This document shows, one piece after another, positions 17,733 to 25,836 of a stretch of 64,000 bases of DNA (positions within the stretch are counted from its first letter, which is position 1; every line of letters starts with the position of its first letter). Source of the stretch: Marinilabiliales bacterium (GTDB taxonomy: Bacteria > Bacteroidota > Bacteroidia > Bacteroidales > SZUA-534). The stretch spans positions 191,677 through 255,676 of the forward strand of contig DOTG01000040.1 in NCBI GenBank assembly GCA_003512955.1, in the 5' to 3' direction. The notes beneath the pieces are model-generated. The model made no database searches. It was not told the origin of the DNA and was given only the letters and a program-made list of their open reading frames with translations. A program made the translations under genes and the position numbers.

Positions 17733-18806
17733 TTATATTATTTTACCTTCGGGTTTAAAGCTTACTAACGGCACACATTTTTCTTCGGGTACAATAATGG
17801 TTCGCATCCGGCCTTTATTTTCAGCTTTAAAATGGCGTGATATTTCCTGTGTTTTTTCAAAATAATCGTTTTCGGTTTCACTTTTCTGGTGATAGAAAAT
17901 TTTTATCCTGTGACATCGTTTATCTTCAAATAATGTACTCAATAATACTTTATCTGAAATGCCACAGGAGTGCCCCATTATGTAAACATCGAAACCTGGG
18001 CAGGTCAAATAACGTTCGAAAGTTCTATAGTTTGAAGTCTTTAAGTAATAAAATGATTTAAAATGCTTTAGAAATTCATTATTATTAATAGCCTCTATTT
18101 TTTGATAATAAGTATCTGCTTCGTCACCATAACCAAAAATAATAGGGTTGCCCTCTTCATTTAATTTACCATGAATATTTAATACTTTAAATTTAGATTC
18201 CTTAAATATTTCCTTATAAATATCAATGGTTGAAGTGTAATTAAAATTAATGACAAAAACTTCATTTATTTCATTTCCAATTACACCATCTATTGTTATA
18301 TTTTTAAGATGTTGAGCTATTTCTTCATTTGGAAAAGGTAATTCTTTTGTCTTTTCACCTAAATATTCTATGAATTTTAATTTCAATTGTTCAAAACAAT
18401 TATTTAAATTATTTACAATCTTTAAAATCTCATTATGTTCATGAAAATTTACTTTTTCAATAATTTTATACAAACGAAGTAACTCCTCAAAATAAATACG
18501 CTCAATATCAACCCATTTATAATAAATAGCATTTTTAATTATCCTAATAAAAAGGTCACATTTGAATGTTAATTGAATATGATTATTATCTACATAGGAC
18601 AGAAAATCTCTTACATGTTCAATTTTTGCTGTCAATTTTGATATACTAACATTATTACACTTCATGGTAATAAATTTGTCATCATAAAAACTATTATTCC
18701 ATGAGTCATTTACCTTATTCAAATACCATAAAAGGAAATGCATATAACTGGTTTCCATGTTATGCGCTAAGTCAAAGCCATTACCGATAAGGATGATTTT
18801 TCGCAT
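17733..18806 (-). CDS. AbiH-like abortive infection protein
   Basis: A 357-residue protein with the AbiH pattern: an N-terminal nucleotide-binding-like ILIGNGFDLAHNMETSYMHF, a central VINFNYTSTIDIY, then LNIHGKLNEEGNPIIFGYGD and the C-terminal VYIMGHSCGISDKVLLSTLF. AbiH proteins abort phage infection in lactococci; the biochemical mechanism is not established. The gene follows the ViaA-like gene by 47 bases on the same strand, consistent with one defence operon. The length is normal for the family. Confidence 0.85.
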   Translation of the reverse strand: MRKIILIGNGFDLAHNMETSYMHFLLWYLNKVNDSWNNSFYDDKFITMKCNNVSISKLTAKIEHVRDFLSYVDNNHIQLTFKCDLFIRIIKNAIYYKWVDIERIYFEELLRLYKIIEKVNFHEHNEILKIVNNLNNCFEQLKLKFIEYLGEKTKELPFPNEEIAQHLKNITIDGVIGNEINEVFVINFNYTSTIDIYKEIFKESKFKVLNIHGKLNEEGNPIIFGYGDEADTYYQKIEAINNNEFLKHFKSFYYLKTSNYRTFERYLTCPGFDVYIMGHSCGISDKVLLSTLFEDKRCHRIKIFYHQKSETENDYFEKTQEISRHFKAENKGRMRTIIVPEEKCVPLVSFKPEGKII

Positions 18807-18853
18807 ACCTTAATTTAGTGAATGAATTTTATAAAATTATTTTCAAACGTTTT

Positions 18854-20935
18854 TTAATTAATGTGACTAAGAATTTTTAATTGTTTTACTAATGCTTCGT
18901 TCTGGTTTGACCCATTTGTATTATAGTTCCAATTATGATTGAATTGTTTTAAAACGTTAATGTTTGCATTAGTAGAAATTACCAAGCTGTGAAATCTAGT
19001 TTTGTTTATTTTAGCTTGTTCTAAATTTTCAATTATCTCTTTTCTCAGTGTATCCATTAAAAAATCTGAAACCATAAGTACATCAGCCTGCTTATAATCA
19101 TTTGTTGCGAGCATTTCTAGCGCTTTTTCAAGTGCGGGATTTGCGTCTGTACCTCCGTTGAATGACATTCCTAAAAATGCAACAAGTTTGTCAAGTGAAT
19201 TTTGCAAGTCCGTAAGTTCTATAGTCTGAATTTTTGTGGAGAATGAAATGAGAAAGCATTTTCGTTTTTCTTTCAATGCAATTTTTGTCAACGCAAAACA
19301 AACTGTTTTTGCGACTTGTTCTGGCGTACCATGCATTGAACCACTTGTATCAACACAAATAATAATCGGACCTTTTCCATCTTCCTTTTCTTTCAATTGT
19401 TTTTCTTTAATGTCTATCCGCTCTGTGTCCTCGGCTTGATTTTTGAAATCATAAGTCATAAGTTTTTTTTCAACGAACTTTTTTAAGAAAATTGGTCTTG
19501 TTTTTGGATTAAATAAAGTTGCAGCTTCAATCGGAAGCATACTACTAATGTCATCGCTTTCTCTGACACCAATTACTTCTCCTTTGTTTGCATGTCGTGG
19601 TTTGAATTTTGGTTTTATAATTATTTTGTCAATCTCAACTTCTTCAAATTCCTTTTCAGATTTTCTATATCTGCCAAGCATTGCTGCAAGTTCTTTTATC
19701 GCTTTATCATTTTCCAAAATGTCGGCGAACTTTTTTAGCAACTCAAAACCTGAATTTTTCCATACACCTCCAGATAAATCCCACAGTCTTCCTAAATCTT
19801 TCGTGAATGGTTCTAATAATTCTTTGAGTTGATTGAATTTAGCAACTTTCTCGTAGAGAGATTGCATAAATGTTTTTCTTGCTTTGTCTATCTCATCAAG
19901 TTCAAACTTGTGTTTTTTGTTAAAAAGAGTTCTCTCCCAATCTTTTAGGAAATTTTGACGAAGTGCTTCTGATTCTTGAAGCGTTTCCTTTGCTTTTTTC
20001 TCAGCGTATTTTTTATAGTTGATTTTATTAAAAGGCAAGTCCTTTTGAAAATCTTTAAATTTTTCACTTTCAAGAAATTTTTCAATCCCTTCTTTTATAT
20101 CAATTTTACCTTTTGATATTTCTTTGATTTCGCCAATAATAATTCGGTCAATGTCTAAACGCTTATCAAGTTTCTTTAGTTTTTTATCAAAGAAGTCAAA
20201 GTTAATTTGTCTATTATCATAAATAGAACTTAAATACTCAGAAATTTTTTCATAGTTTCCAAAAAAGTCTTGTGAAGAAAGTTGCTTTGTTTCAGTTAGC
20301 ATATTTTCTTCCTCTGAAAATGGATTTTGTGTAGTAAGTTTTTTGTGCAATTCTTTTGCCCATTTTGTAATGTCTTCTGTAACTTGGGTTGCGACAACTT
20401 GATTTTCTTGCGTGAGCTTTATCAAATCAGAGTGATTAATTATTTCTTCAACTTGCGTTGTGTATGTTTTTATTGTTTGATTGCTCGGAAATTTTGTCCA
20501 ATTTGATTTATCTTTTTCAGTAAGTTTGTCAAATAAAGCATCTATGAATTTAGCTCTATCAATTTGAGAACCAATACCTCCAAATTTTTCAAAGGCTTTT
20601 AGAACATTATTATTTGAAAAATGGGTATTGATGTATTCTTCAGAAAATTTTTCAAGTTCAGGTATTTTTTCAGTTACTGAATTAATTATAACGTCAGTGT
20701 CTATTGTGTTTAAATGAGAGATGTCATTGCGTAAATCTTTGAAGGTTTTAAATAAGTCGTTTCTAATTTTTGTCCTTGCAATATTTTCTCCAATTTTTTC
20801 AACTTCTCGTTCAAATCTACTACGCATACCTTTATCATTCTTGATTTTGTCCTTCTCATTTAAAATTAATTTTAACTCCGAAACTGCCTCAAGAATAACA
20901 TTAAATGCCCTTCGTAATTTATTACTCAAGTCCAT
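18854..20935 (-). CDS. VWA-domain protein, ViaA-like partner of the MoxR ATPase
   Basis: A 693-residue protein. The first 450 residues are helical and highly charged. The C-terminal domain (about 510-690) is a von Willebrand A domain with the MIDAS motif in IIICVDTSGSMHG, then FNGGTDANPALEKAL and VLMVSDFLMD. It overlaps the start region of the AAA gene by 14 bases. The order AAA then VWA matches ravA-viaA, although E. coli ViaA is shorter (about 480 residues). MoxR-VWA pairs act as chaperone-like or conflict-system modules. An adaptor role for the ATPase is likely here. Confidence 0.82.
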   Translation of the reverse strand: MDLSNKLRRAFNVILEAVSELKLILNEKDKIKNDKGMRSRFEREVEKIGENIARTKIRNDLFKTFKDLRNDISHLNTIDTDVIINSVTEKIPELEKFSEEYINTHFSNNNVLKAFEKFGGIGSQIDRAKFIDALFDKLTEKDKSNWTKFPSNQTIKTYTTQVEEIINHSDLIKLTQENQVVATQVTEDITKWAKELHKKLTTQNPFSEEENMLTETKQLSSQDFFGNYEKISEYLSSIYDNRQINFDFFDKKLKKLDKRLDIDRIIIGEIKEISKGKIDIKEGIEKFLESEKFKDFQKDLPFNKINYKKYAEKKAKETLQESEALRQNFLKDWERTLFNKKHKFELDEIDKARKTFMQSLYEKVAKFNQLKELLEPFTKDLGRLWDLSGGVWKNSGFELLKKFADILENDKAIKELAAMLGRYRKSEKEFEEVEIDKIIIKPKFKPRHANKGEVIGVRESDDISSMLPIEAATLFNPKTRPIFLKKFVEKKLMTYDFKNQAEDTERIDIKEKQLKEKEDGKGPIIICVDTSGSMHGTPEQVAKTVCFALTKIALKEKRKCFLISFSTKIQTIELTDLQNSLDKLVAFLGMSFNGGTDANPALEKALEMLATNDYKQADVLMVSDFLMDTLRKEIIENLEQAKINKTRFHSLVISTNANINVLKQFNHNWNYNTNGSNQNEALVKQLKILSHIN

Positions 20936-22466
20936 CGTAGAATGATTTTATTTTTTCAACTTCAATTCTTAAATTTTGAAGTTCTTGCACAGAGTTGTGT
21001 AAATTTTCTTCAACTATACTTGCTAGTAATTTATCTACAAACAAATTTGTTTGTAAATGATTTAATTTTTCTTCTATATGCTTATTAATTGTCTCAATCT
21101 GCTTTTCTATTTCGGTTTTTATGTCTATAACTTCCTTGTCAAAAGCTTTTATTAATCGCTTATCTGGTCTTCTTGTCTTCAATTCTTTTTTAACAACAAT
21201 TTCTGTTTCTACTTGACAAACTGACCAATTGTATTCTCCTACGTGAATTCCATTACTATCTTTTCGTGTTCCCCAGTTTTGAGAATTTTGTCCTTTAGCA
21301 TCATAGAAGTAAAAACTTTGCTGTTGTTCGTTGATTTTTTTGAAATCATCTTTTTTAATCCAACTATATTGAGGGTATTGTTGCAATCCTATTAGCTTGT
21401 AAAAATCCTTATTATAAACTTTGTTTTGTGTTACTTCGTAAGGGCGTTCATATTCAGCTTCTTTTTTCACGTCTTTATCTAATTCTTTGACTTGCTTATC
21501 AACTGAAGATATATCAACAGTAAGATTATAACCGTATTCTCTAATTGATTCAGAAACTATATTTTTAACTGTTTCAATTTCCGTTTCATCATTCCAAACA
21601 CAATCTTTTATTAAAAAACAGTCCATTAAATCAACTTCCTTTCTGTCATTAAGAAAGGCAGATGTTCTTAATATTCTTATTATTTTTCGCCAACGTCTGT
21701 CAGAGATGTAAAGTTCTTTCTCATTCTTTTTTAATCCGTCATTGTGTCCTTGAATTTTTTTTCTGATTACGTCAATTACTCTAAAAACTTCATCAGGTAC
21801 TATGATTTTATCAATTTCCTTATCCCAAGTATGATATTCTGTATCTGAAATTTTAAGTTCGGATTTTACATTGTCAACGGTTGGTTTCAAATCATCACTT
21901 ATCATTCTGTTAAAGTTGTCTTCATCTTCAACACTGGTAATAATCAAACGTATAAGAAATCTATCCCAAAGAGCTTCAACACTATCCCCGTGTCCATCAC
22001 TTTCTGGAGGTAATTCATTACTTGCTGCAATTAGCCCTTTAAGCTTAACCTTTACCTCTTCTTTACCATTACGGAAAATTTTCTCATTTAATACTGTTAG
22101 TAAAGTATTTTGAATTGCTGCACCAGCTTTCCAAATTTCATCTAGGAAAACAATTTCAGCATCTGGTAAATAGTTTTCAGTAATTCTTTTATAATTATCA
22201 TTCTGCAATTCGGTCACTGAAATTGGACCAAAAACTTCATCAGGAGTACTGAATCGGTTCATTAAATATTCGAATGATTTTGCGTCTTTGAAAGCGAATT
22301 TCAGTCTTCTTGCAATTAAACTTTTTGCCACACCTGGTAAACCTAAAAAGAAAATACTTTCTCCTGCTATTGAAGTTAAAAGCGTAAGCCGTATCGCTTC
22401 CTCTTTTTCAAAAACACCTTCGTTAAGTGCTTCTAATAGATTATTGATTTTTGTTTTATTACTCAT
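20922..22466 (-). CDS. MoxR-family AAA+ ATPase, RavA-like
   Basis: A 514-residue AAA+ protein very close to RavA in pattern: FFLGLPGVAKSLIARRLKFA (Walker A), FEYLMNRFSTPDEVFGPISV, then LPDAEIVFLDEIWKAGAAIQ (Walker B), NTLLTVLNEKIFRNG, LIAASNELPPES and ALWDRFLIRL. The C-terminal 200 residues hold a winged-helix-like part and a coiled-coil tail. It is the first gene of the RavA-ViaA-AbiH-like series. Upstream is the right end of a repeat (22514-22660), with no clear promoter box. Confidence 0.88.
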   Translation of the reverse strand: MSNKTKINNLLEALNEGVFEKEEAIRLTLLTSIAGESIFFLGLPGVAKSLIARRLKFAFKDAKSFEYLMNRFSTPDEVFGPISVTELQNDNYKRITENYLPDAEIVFLDEIWKAGAAIQNTLLTVLNEKIFRNGKEEVKVKLKGLIAASNELPPESDGHGDSVEALWDRFLIRLIITSVEDEDNFNRMISDDLKPTVDNVKSELKISDTEYHTWDKEIDKIIVPDEVFRVIDVIRKKIQGHNDGLKKNEKELYISDRRWRKIIRILRTSAFLNDRKEVDLMDCFLIKDCVWNDETEIETVKNIVSESIREYGYNLTVDISSVDKQVKELDKDVKKEAEYERPYEVTQNKVYNKDFYKLIGLQQYPQYSWIKKDDFKKINEQQQSFYFYDAKGQNSQNWGTRKDSNGIHVGEYNWSVCQVETEIVVKKELKTRRPDKRLIKAFDKEVIDIKTEIEKQIETINKHIEEKLNHLQTNLFVDKLLASIVEENLHNSVQELQNLRIEVEKIKSFYDGLE

Positions 22467-22513
22467 AAAATTCTTATTTATAGTTAATTATATGTTGGGT
22501 AGTTTCTTAGGGT

Positions 22514-22660
22514 GACCGCTAACTATTGTATCCCAAAATTCTCATAAAATCCATTCCTCTCAAACCCCACCACCCTTAACCTTGGCCTCGGGCAGCGGGG
22601 ATGTATTTTTAATAACCCATATAAGTGTTTAACAGCTACGCCGGGGTTCCGGGGGTAGCG
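22514..22660 (-). repeat. Spacer repeat end (element C3) overlapping a gene's 3' end
   Basis: On the minus strand it starts at GCTACCCCCGGAACCCCGGC inside the 22636 gene. It continues through TGTTAAACACTTATATGGG, a GCTGCCC block and GGTGGTGGGGTTTG, and ends GATACAATAGTTAGCGGTCA, parallel to C1 and C2. It has no left arm; the place of the left half is taken by an intact gene. Confidence 0.7.
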
Positions 22661-23337
22661 GTACCGTCGCCGTTGTCTTTAGGGCTGCTGTGCGAGGGGA
22701 TTAAATCCTCGAATAGTTGTGCTACCGCCGGATCTTTTTTGCCAAAAGCAATCACCCCCAGGGCCGAAATGCGGCTTACCTCGTCCTCAACCTGCCGTTG
22801 CAGGCTGTTTTTGCTGAAGGTGGCGTCCATCTTGGCTTTTACGGCCTCGGTTTGCTTGTTGGCTTTATCCTCAAATTCGGCAATGTACGCCTTAATGGCG
22901 GTTATATCGGCTTCAAGGATACCCACCGTGGTGCTCCAACCGGTAAAGTTGTTGTAAGCCTCTACAACTAATTTGCCCGCGGCCAGTTGGTGGCTGCTGC
23001 TGTTGCTTAACCGGGCACCCACGCCAAAAGCTTTCTTCATTTCGGGGGTGGCGGTGGGGCTTTTCTTTACTAAGGTGCGGATGCTGCCCACCAGCAGGTT
23101 CAAATCGGAAAGGGAGCTGTCCTTCCCGGCGGTTTTTGCTTTTTGCTCCACCAGTTTCTGGGTGCCATCTACCGGGAACTTTTTCAGGTTTTCAACATCC
23201 GTGCGCAGGGTATCTGTCCCGGCTTGGGTAATTCGTCCGCCCAACAGGTCGGAATACTTTACGGATAATACCAAGGCTTTTTCGCCGGCAGCGATAGCCT
23301 CAGACAAATCCCATTTGGTCTTTTTTGAATTTGTCAT
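22636..23337 (-). CDS. Helical protein of unknown function with repeat-encoded tail
   Basis: A 233-residue protein, mostly helical and alanine/lysine-rich, with no signal peptide or TM segment. Recognisable stretches are WDLSEAIAAGEKALVLSVKY, LVGSIRTLVKKSPTATPEMK and LSRISALGVIAFG-like helices near the C-terminus. The final residues (DNGDGTATPGTPA) are low-complexity, and the last seven codons lie within a repeat found twice more in the island without the gene. I do not recognise the family. Base composition is GC-richer than the AAA gene next to it. It may be cargo or a founder of the repeat unit. Confidence 0.65.
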   Translation of the reverse strand: MTNSKKTKWDLSEAIAAGEKALVLSVKYSDLLGGRITQAGTDTLRTDVENLKKFPVDGTQKLVEQKAKTAGKDSSLSDLNLLVGSIRTLVKKSPTATPEMKKAFGVGARLSNSSSHQLAAGKLVVEAYNNFTGWSTTVGILEADITAIKAYIAEFEDKANKQTEAVKAKMDATFSKNSLQRQVEDEVSRISALGVIAFGKKDPAVAQLFEDLIPSHSSPKDNGDGTATPGTPA

Positions 23338-23640
23338 ATACGTATAATATTGGTTTATTTCATGGTAAACTATTTGGCTACATGCAGTTAAAAGTAAATC
23401 ATATTTTTTAAAAAAACAAAATTATTTTGCCATAATCTGTCAAACGGTCTTGAATCCCGCAACTGGCACGGTTTAAACTTATACCAAACCATCAATAAAA
23501 AGACTGTCTGTAACGGCAGTAAATAAAAACCGGTTGTAAATATCCATCCGTCCCCCACTATAATTTATGGCGGCATGGGAATATTTTAAGGTAGGTGCAT
23601 TCATTTTTGAATCCATCGGGCCATTTTTTGAATATACCTA

Positions 23641-23740
23641 AATTCCGCAAGTCACGGCGTGACTTGTTAATTAAATGACACTTATGGATAAAAAACAGAT
23701 GCTTTTAAATAAAAAGTCACACCGTGACTATCAGCAAGTT
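23641..23740. repeat. Degenerate copy of the 110-bp REP-like element
   Basis: TTCCGCAAGTCACGGCGTGAC at the left and AAGTCACACCGTGACT at the right form a long imperfect stem, like the two well-kept copies at 29568-29677 and 40036-40145. The spacer differs and the closing CTTGCGGA word is decayed. Confidence 0.5.
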
Positions 23741-23812
23741 TGTATTTTTTTTTGCGGATTTAAGGATATATTTCCCTGTTTTTCATCATCCTTTACCTGT
23801 TTCGTGCAATAC

Positions 23813-24080
23813 TTTACATATCCGCAGTAATGGTTTTCCTGTTTTTCGTGATGCTTTACATATCCGCAGTAATAGTTTACATGTTTTTTGTGATGTTTTA
23901 CATATCCGCAGCAATGGTTTTCTTGTTTTTTGTGATGCTTTACATATTTGCAGCAATGGTTTTCTTGTTTTTTGTGATGCTTTTCATATTTGCAGCAATG
24001 GTTTACATGTTTTTCGTGATGTTTTACATATCCGCAACAATGGTTTATCTGTTTTTTGTGATGCTTTTCATATCCGGCAA
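23813..24080. repeat. 42-bp minisatellite, about six units
   Basis: Units begin at 23813, 23855, 23897, 23939, 23981 and 24023, with a partial one at 24065. The core is TTTACATATCCGCAGTAATG, then a T-rich half ending GTGATGC. Because 42 is divisible by three, several frames stay open on both strands. That explains the long but implausible reading frames here. Confidence 0.85.
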
Positions 24081-24303
24081 AAACCGGCCGGAGGCCGGCG
24101 TTACATCCCTTGTGGCTTTGCAATTGAAGGAACCTGCGGGAATCAGCATTGCGGAGCATCTGCGGCACCGGCGTGCCATTCTTTATGGGTTACTATGAAA
24201 AACCGGCCGGAGGCCGGCGTTACATCCCTTGCGCCTTCGCGGTTGAAGGAACCTGCGGGAATCAGCATTGCGGAGCATCTGCGGCACCGGCGTGCCATTC
24301 TTT
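24080..24303. repeat. Two tandem 118-bp repeats with GC-rich palindromes
   Basis: Copies at 24080-24197 and 24198-24303 each start with the palindrome ACCGGCCGGAGGCCGGCGTT and share GAACCTGCGGGAATCAGC and GGAGCATCTGCGGCACCGG. The palindrome resembles a REP core. No gene is evident. Confidence 0.75.
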
Positions 24304-24442
24304 TTTGTCTTGAAAAGTTCCCCCGGGGGCGCAGCCGTCAGGCCAAATGTTATTAAATATTGATAGTCAATTGTTTTGATACAAATAAATTAGTAAAACC
24401 CACCTTATTTGTTCACTTCATTTATGAGAAAATACATTTTTC

Positions 24443-24560
24443 AACCTTAGTAGAATACATTTTTTGACACAAACACAACCTTATTACCTTATTTGTTGCT
24501 TGTTTTTACCATAATAAGGTAATAAGGTTATTCTATACGCCCACATTTTCTACTAAGGTT
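24443..24560. repeat. Nested inverted repeat (possible MITE)
   Basis: The outer arms are AACCTTAGTAGAA (24443-24455) and TTCTACTAAGGTT (24548-24560). The inner arms are AACCTTATTACCTTATT (24477-24493) and AATAAGGTAATAAGGTT (24513-24529). Inner and outer arms share the AACCTTA core. The stretch 24304-24765 otherwise holds no gene that I can see. Confidence 0.65.
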
Positions 24561-24767
24561 AAGGTAGAAAATAAAGTTTTTCCAGGGATTTTCATATTTC
24601 TCTTATCAATTTTTCATTTATCAACTTCATATTTCATTCATTGGAGGTAGATAGTTAATTACACATTGAGATTCCTTGCAGTAAAAAAGGGGATTACCTT
24701 TGGTGAGATCGCTTCGCTTAGTTCCTCACTTCGTTCGGAATGACAGGTCTTGTCTCGGTCATAGAGG

Positions 24768-24805
24768 GAAAAAAAGGGCTTACCATTTTCGATAAGCCCC
24801 TTTTA
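24768..24805 (-). terminator. Terminator of serA
   Basis: On the minus strand AAGGGGCTTATC and GGTAAGCCCTT form a stem followed by a run of seven T. It starts about 30 bases past the serA stop. Confidence 0.75.
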
Positions 24806-24833
24806 TATGTTTAAGGTTACTGTTAATTCCTTA

Positions 24834-25757
24834 TTATTTATTTACCTTAAAATTCACATTGCCGGTTTCAAAAAAATCAATGATCTGGTTGACAGCGGCA
24901 ATACCTGCATTGATATTTGCCTCGGCGGTTTGGGCCCCCATTTTTTTAGGGGTAAAGAAGTATTTTCCTTCATACTTTTCGGCAAATACATGGGCACAGT
25001 CCGGGGCAATATCCGACAGGTATTTGAAATCGGCACGGTTTTCCATCATCTTTAAGATGCCATCTTCGTCAATAACCTCTTTGCGCGCGGTATTTACAAG
25101 AACAGCACCCTGGGGCATTGTGTTCAGCAACCCGAAGTTGATGGATTTTTTGGTTTGGGCCGTGGCAGGGATGTGCAACGACACGTATTGGCAGGTGCTG
25201 TAGAGTTCTTCCACCGATGAAACAGGTGTCACTCCCTCTGCCTGCATTTTTTCTTTAGCCACAAAGGGATCGAACGCATACACGGACATCCCGAAACCTT
25301 TGGCAATTTCGGCCACGTACCGCCCGACGTTTCCATAAGCATGGATGCCCAGTTTTTTACCACGGAGCTCCACGCCGTCTTTACCGTCGTACCCGTTGCG
25401 GGCTGCTGAAATCATCATGCCAAATACCAGTTCGGCCACGGCGTTTGAATTCTGGCCGGGAGTATTCATGGCTACCACGTTGTGGGCAGTGGCTGCGGCC
25501 AAATCAATGTTATCGAAACCGGCGCCGGCGCGTACAATAATTTTCAGGTTTTTGGCCGCATCGAACACCTCTTTGGTGGCCAAATCGCTCCGGATGATGA
25601 TGGCATCGCAGTCGGTCACGGCTTTTTCAAAATCAGATTGCTCGGCATATTTTTCGAACAATACTACTTTATACCCTTTGTCTTCGGCAATTTGCTTCAT
25701 CTGGCTAACCGCAATCTTCGCGAAGGGTTTTTGCGTTGCAATTAATATGGTTTTCAT
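24834..25757 (-). CDS. serA: D-3-phosphoglycerate dehydrogenase (short form, no ACT domain)
   Basis: A 307-residue D-2-hydroxyacid dehydrogenase. The NAD-binding turn is in LGIHAYGNVGRYVAEIAKGF (about 140-160), the catalytic Arg region is VLVNTARKEVIDEDGIL, and VAMNTPGQNSNAVAELVFGM is the family's substrate-side signature. It lacks the C-terminal ACT domain of allosteric SerA. Its position downstream of serC on the same strand supports the serine-pathway assignment: 3-phosphoglycerate to 3-phosphohydroxypyruvate. Other 2-hydroxyacid substrates cannot be fully excluded. Confidence 0.88.
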   Translation of the reverse strand: MKTILIATQKPFAKIAVSQMKQIAEDKGYKVVLFEKYAEQSDFEKAVTDCDAIIIRSDLATKEVFDAAKNLKIIVRAGAGFDNIDLAAATAHNVVAMNTPGQNSNAVAELVFGMMISAARNGYDGKDGVELRGKKLGIHAYGNVGRYVAEIAKGFGMSVYAFDPFVAKEKMQAEGVTPVSSVEELYSTCQYVSLHIPATAQTKKSINFGLLNTMPQGAVLVNTARKEVIDEDGILKMMENRADFKYLSDIAPDCAHVFAEKYEGKYFFTPKKMGAQTAEANINAGIAAVNQIIDFFETGNVNFKVNK

Positions 25758-25780
25758 AGTTTGGATATTTTGATTAATTG

Positions 25781-25823
25781 GTCATCGGATGAATTTTATG
25801 GGAAAAGGCATCCATCCGATGAC
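25781..25823 (-). promoter_or_regulatory. Intercistronic hairpin between serC and serA
   Basis: GTCATCGGATG and CATCCGATGAC form an 11-bp perfect stem with a loop of about 21 bases in the 79-base gap between serC and serA. It may act as a partial terminator or protect the upstream message. There is no strong U tract. Confidence 0.5.
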
Positions 25824-25836
25824 TTTTAAGATAGAA

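Noticed and set aside
22625..22957. Plus-strand frames opposite the 233-residue protein
   Set aside because: They are shadows of the minus-strand gene, which has the better composition and start.
23813..24080. CRISPR array
   Set aside because: The units are contiguous 42-bp repeats with no unique spacers and no cas genes nearby.
23724..24356. Overlapping plus- and minus-strand frames of up to 210 residues
   Set aside because: They are kept open by the 42-bp period of the minisatellite on both strands. None has a credible start region or fold.
5216..24833. Integron integrase, phage integrase or tRNA attachment site for the island
   Set aside because: No tyrosine or serine recombinase gene and no tRNA sequence was found on either strand in the window.
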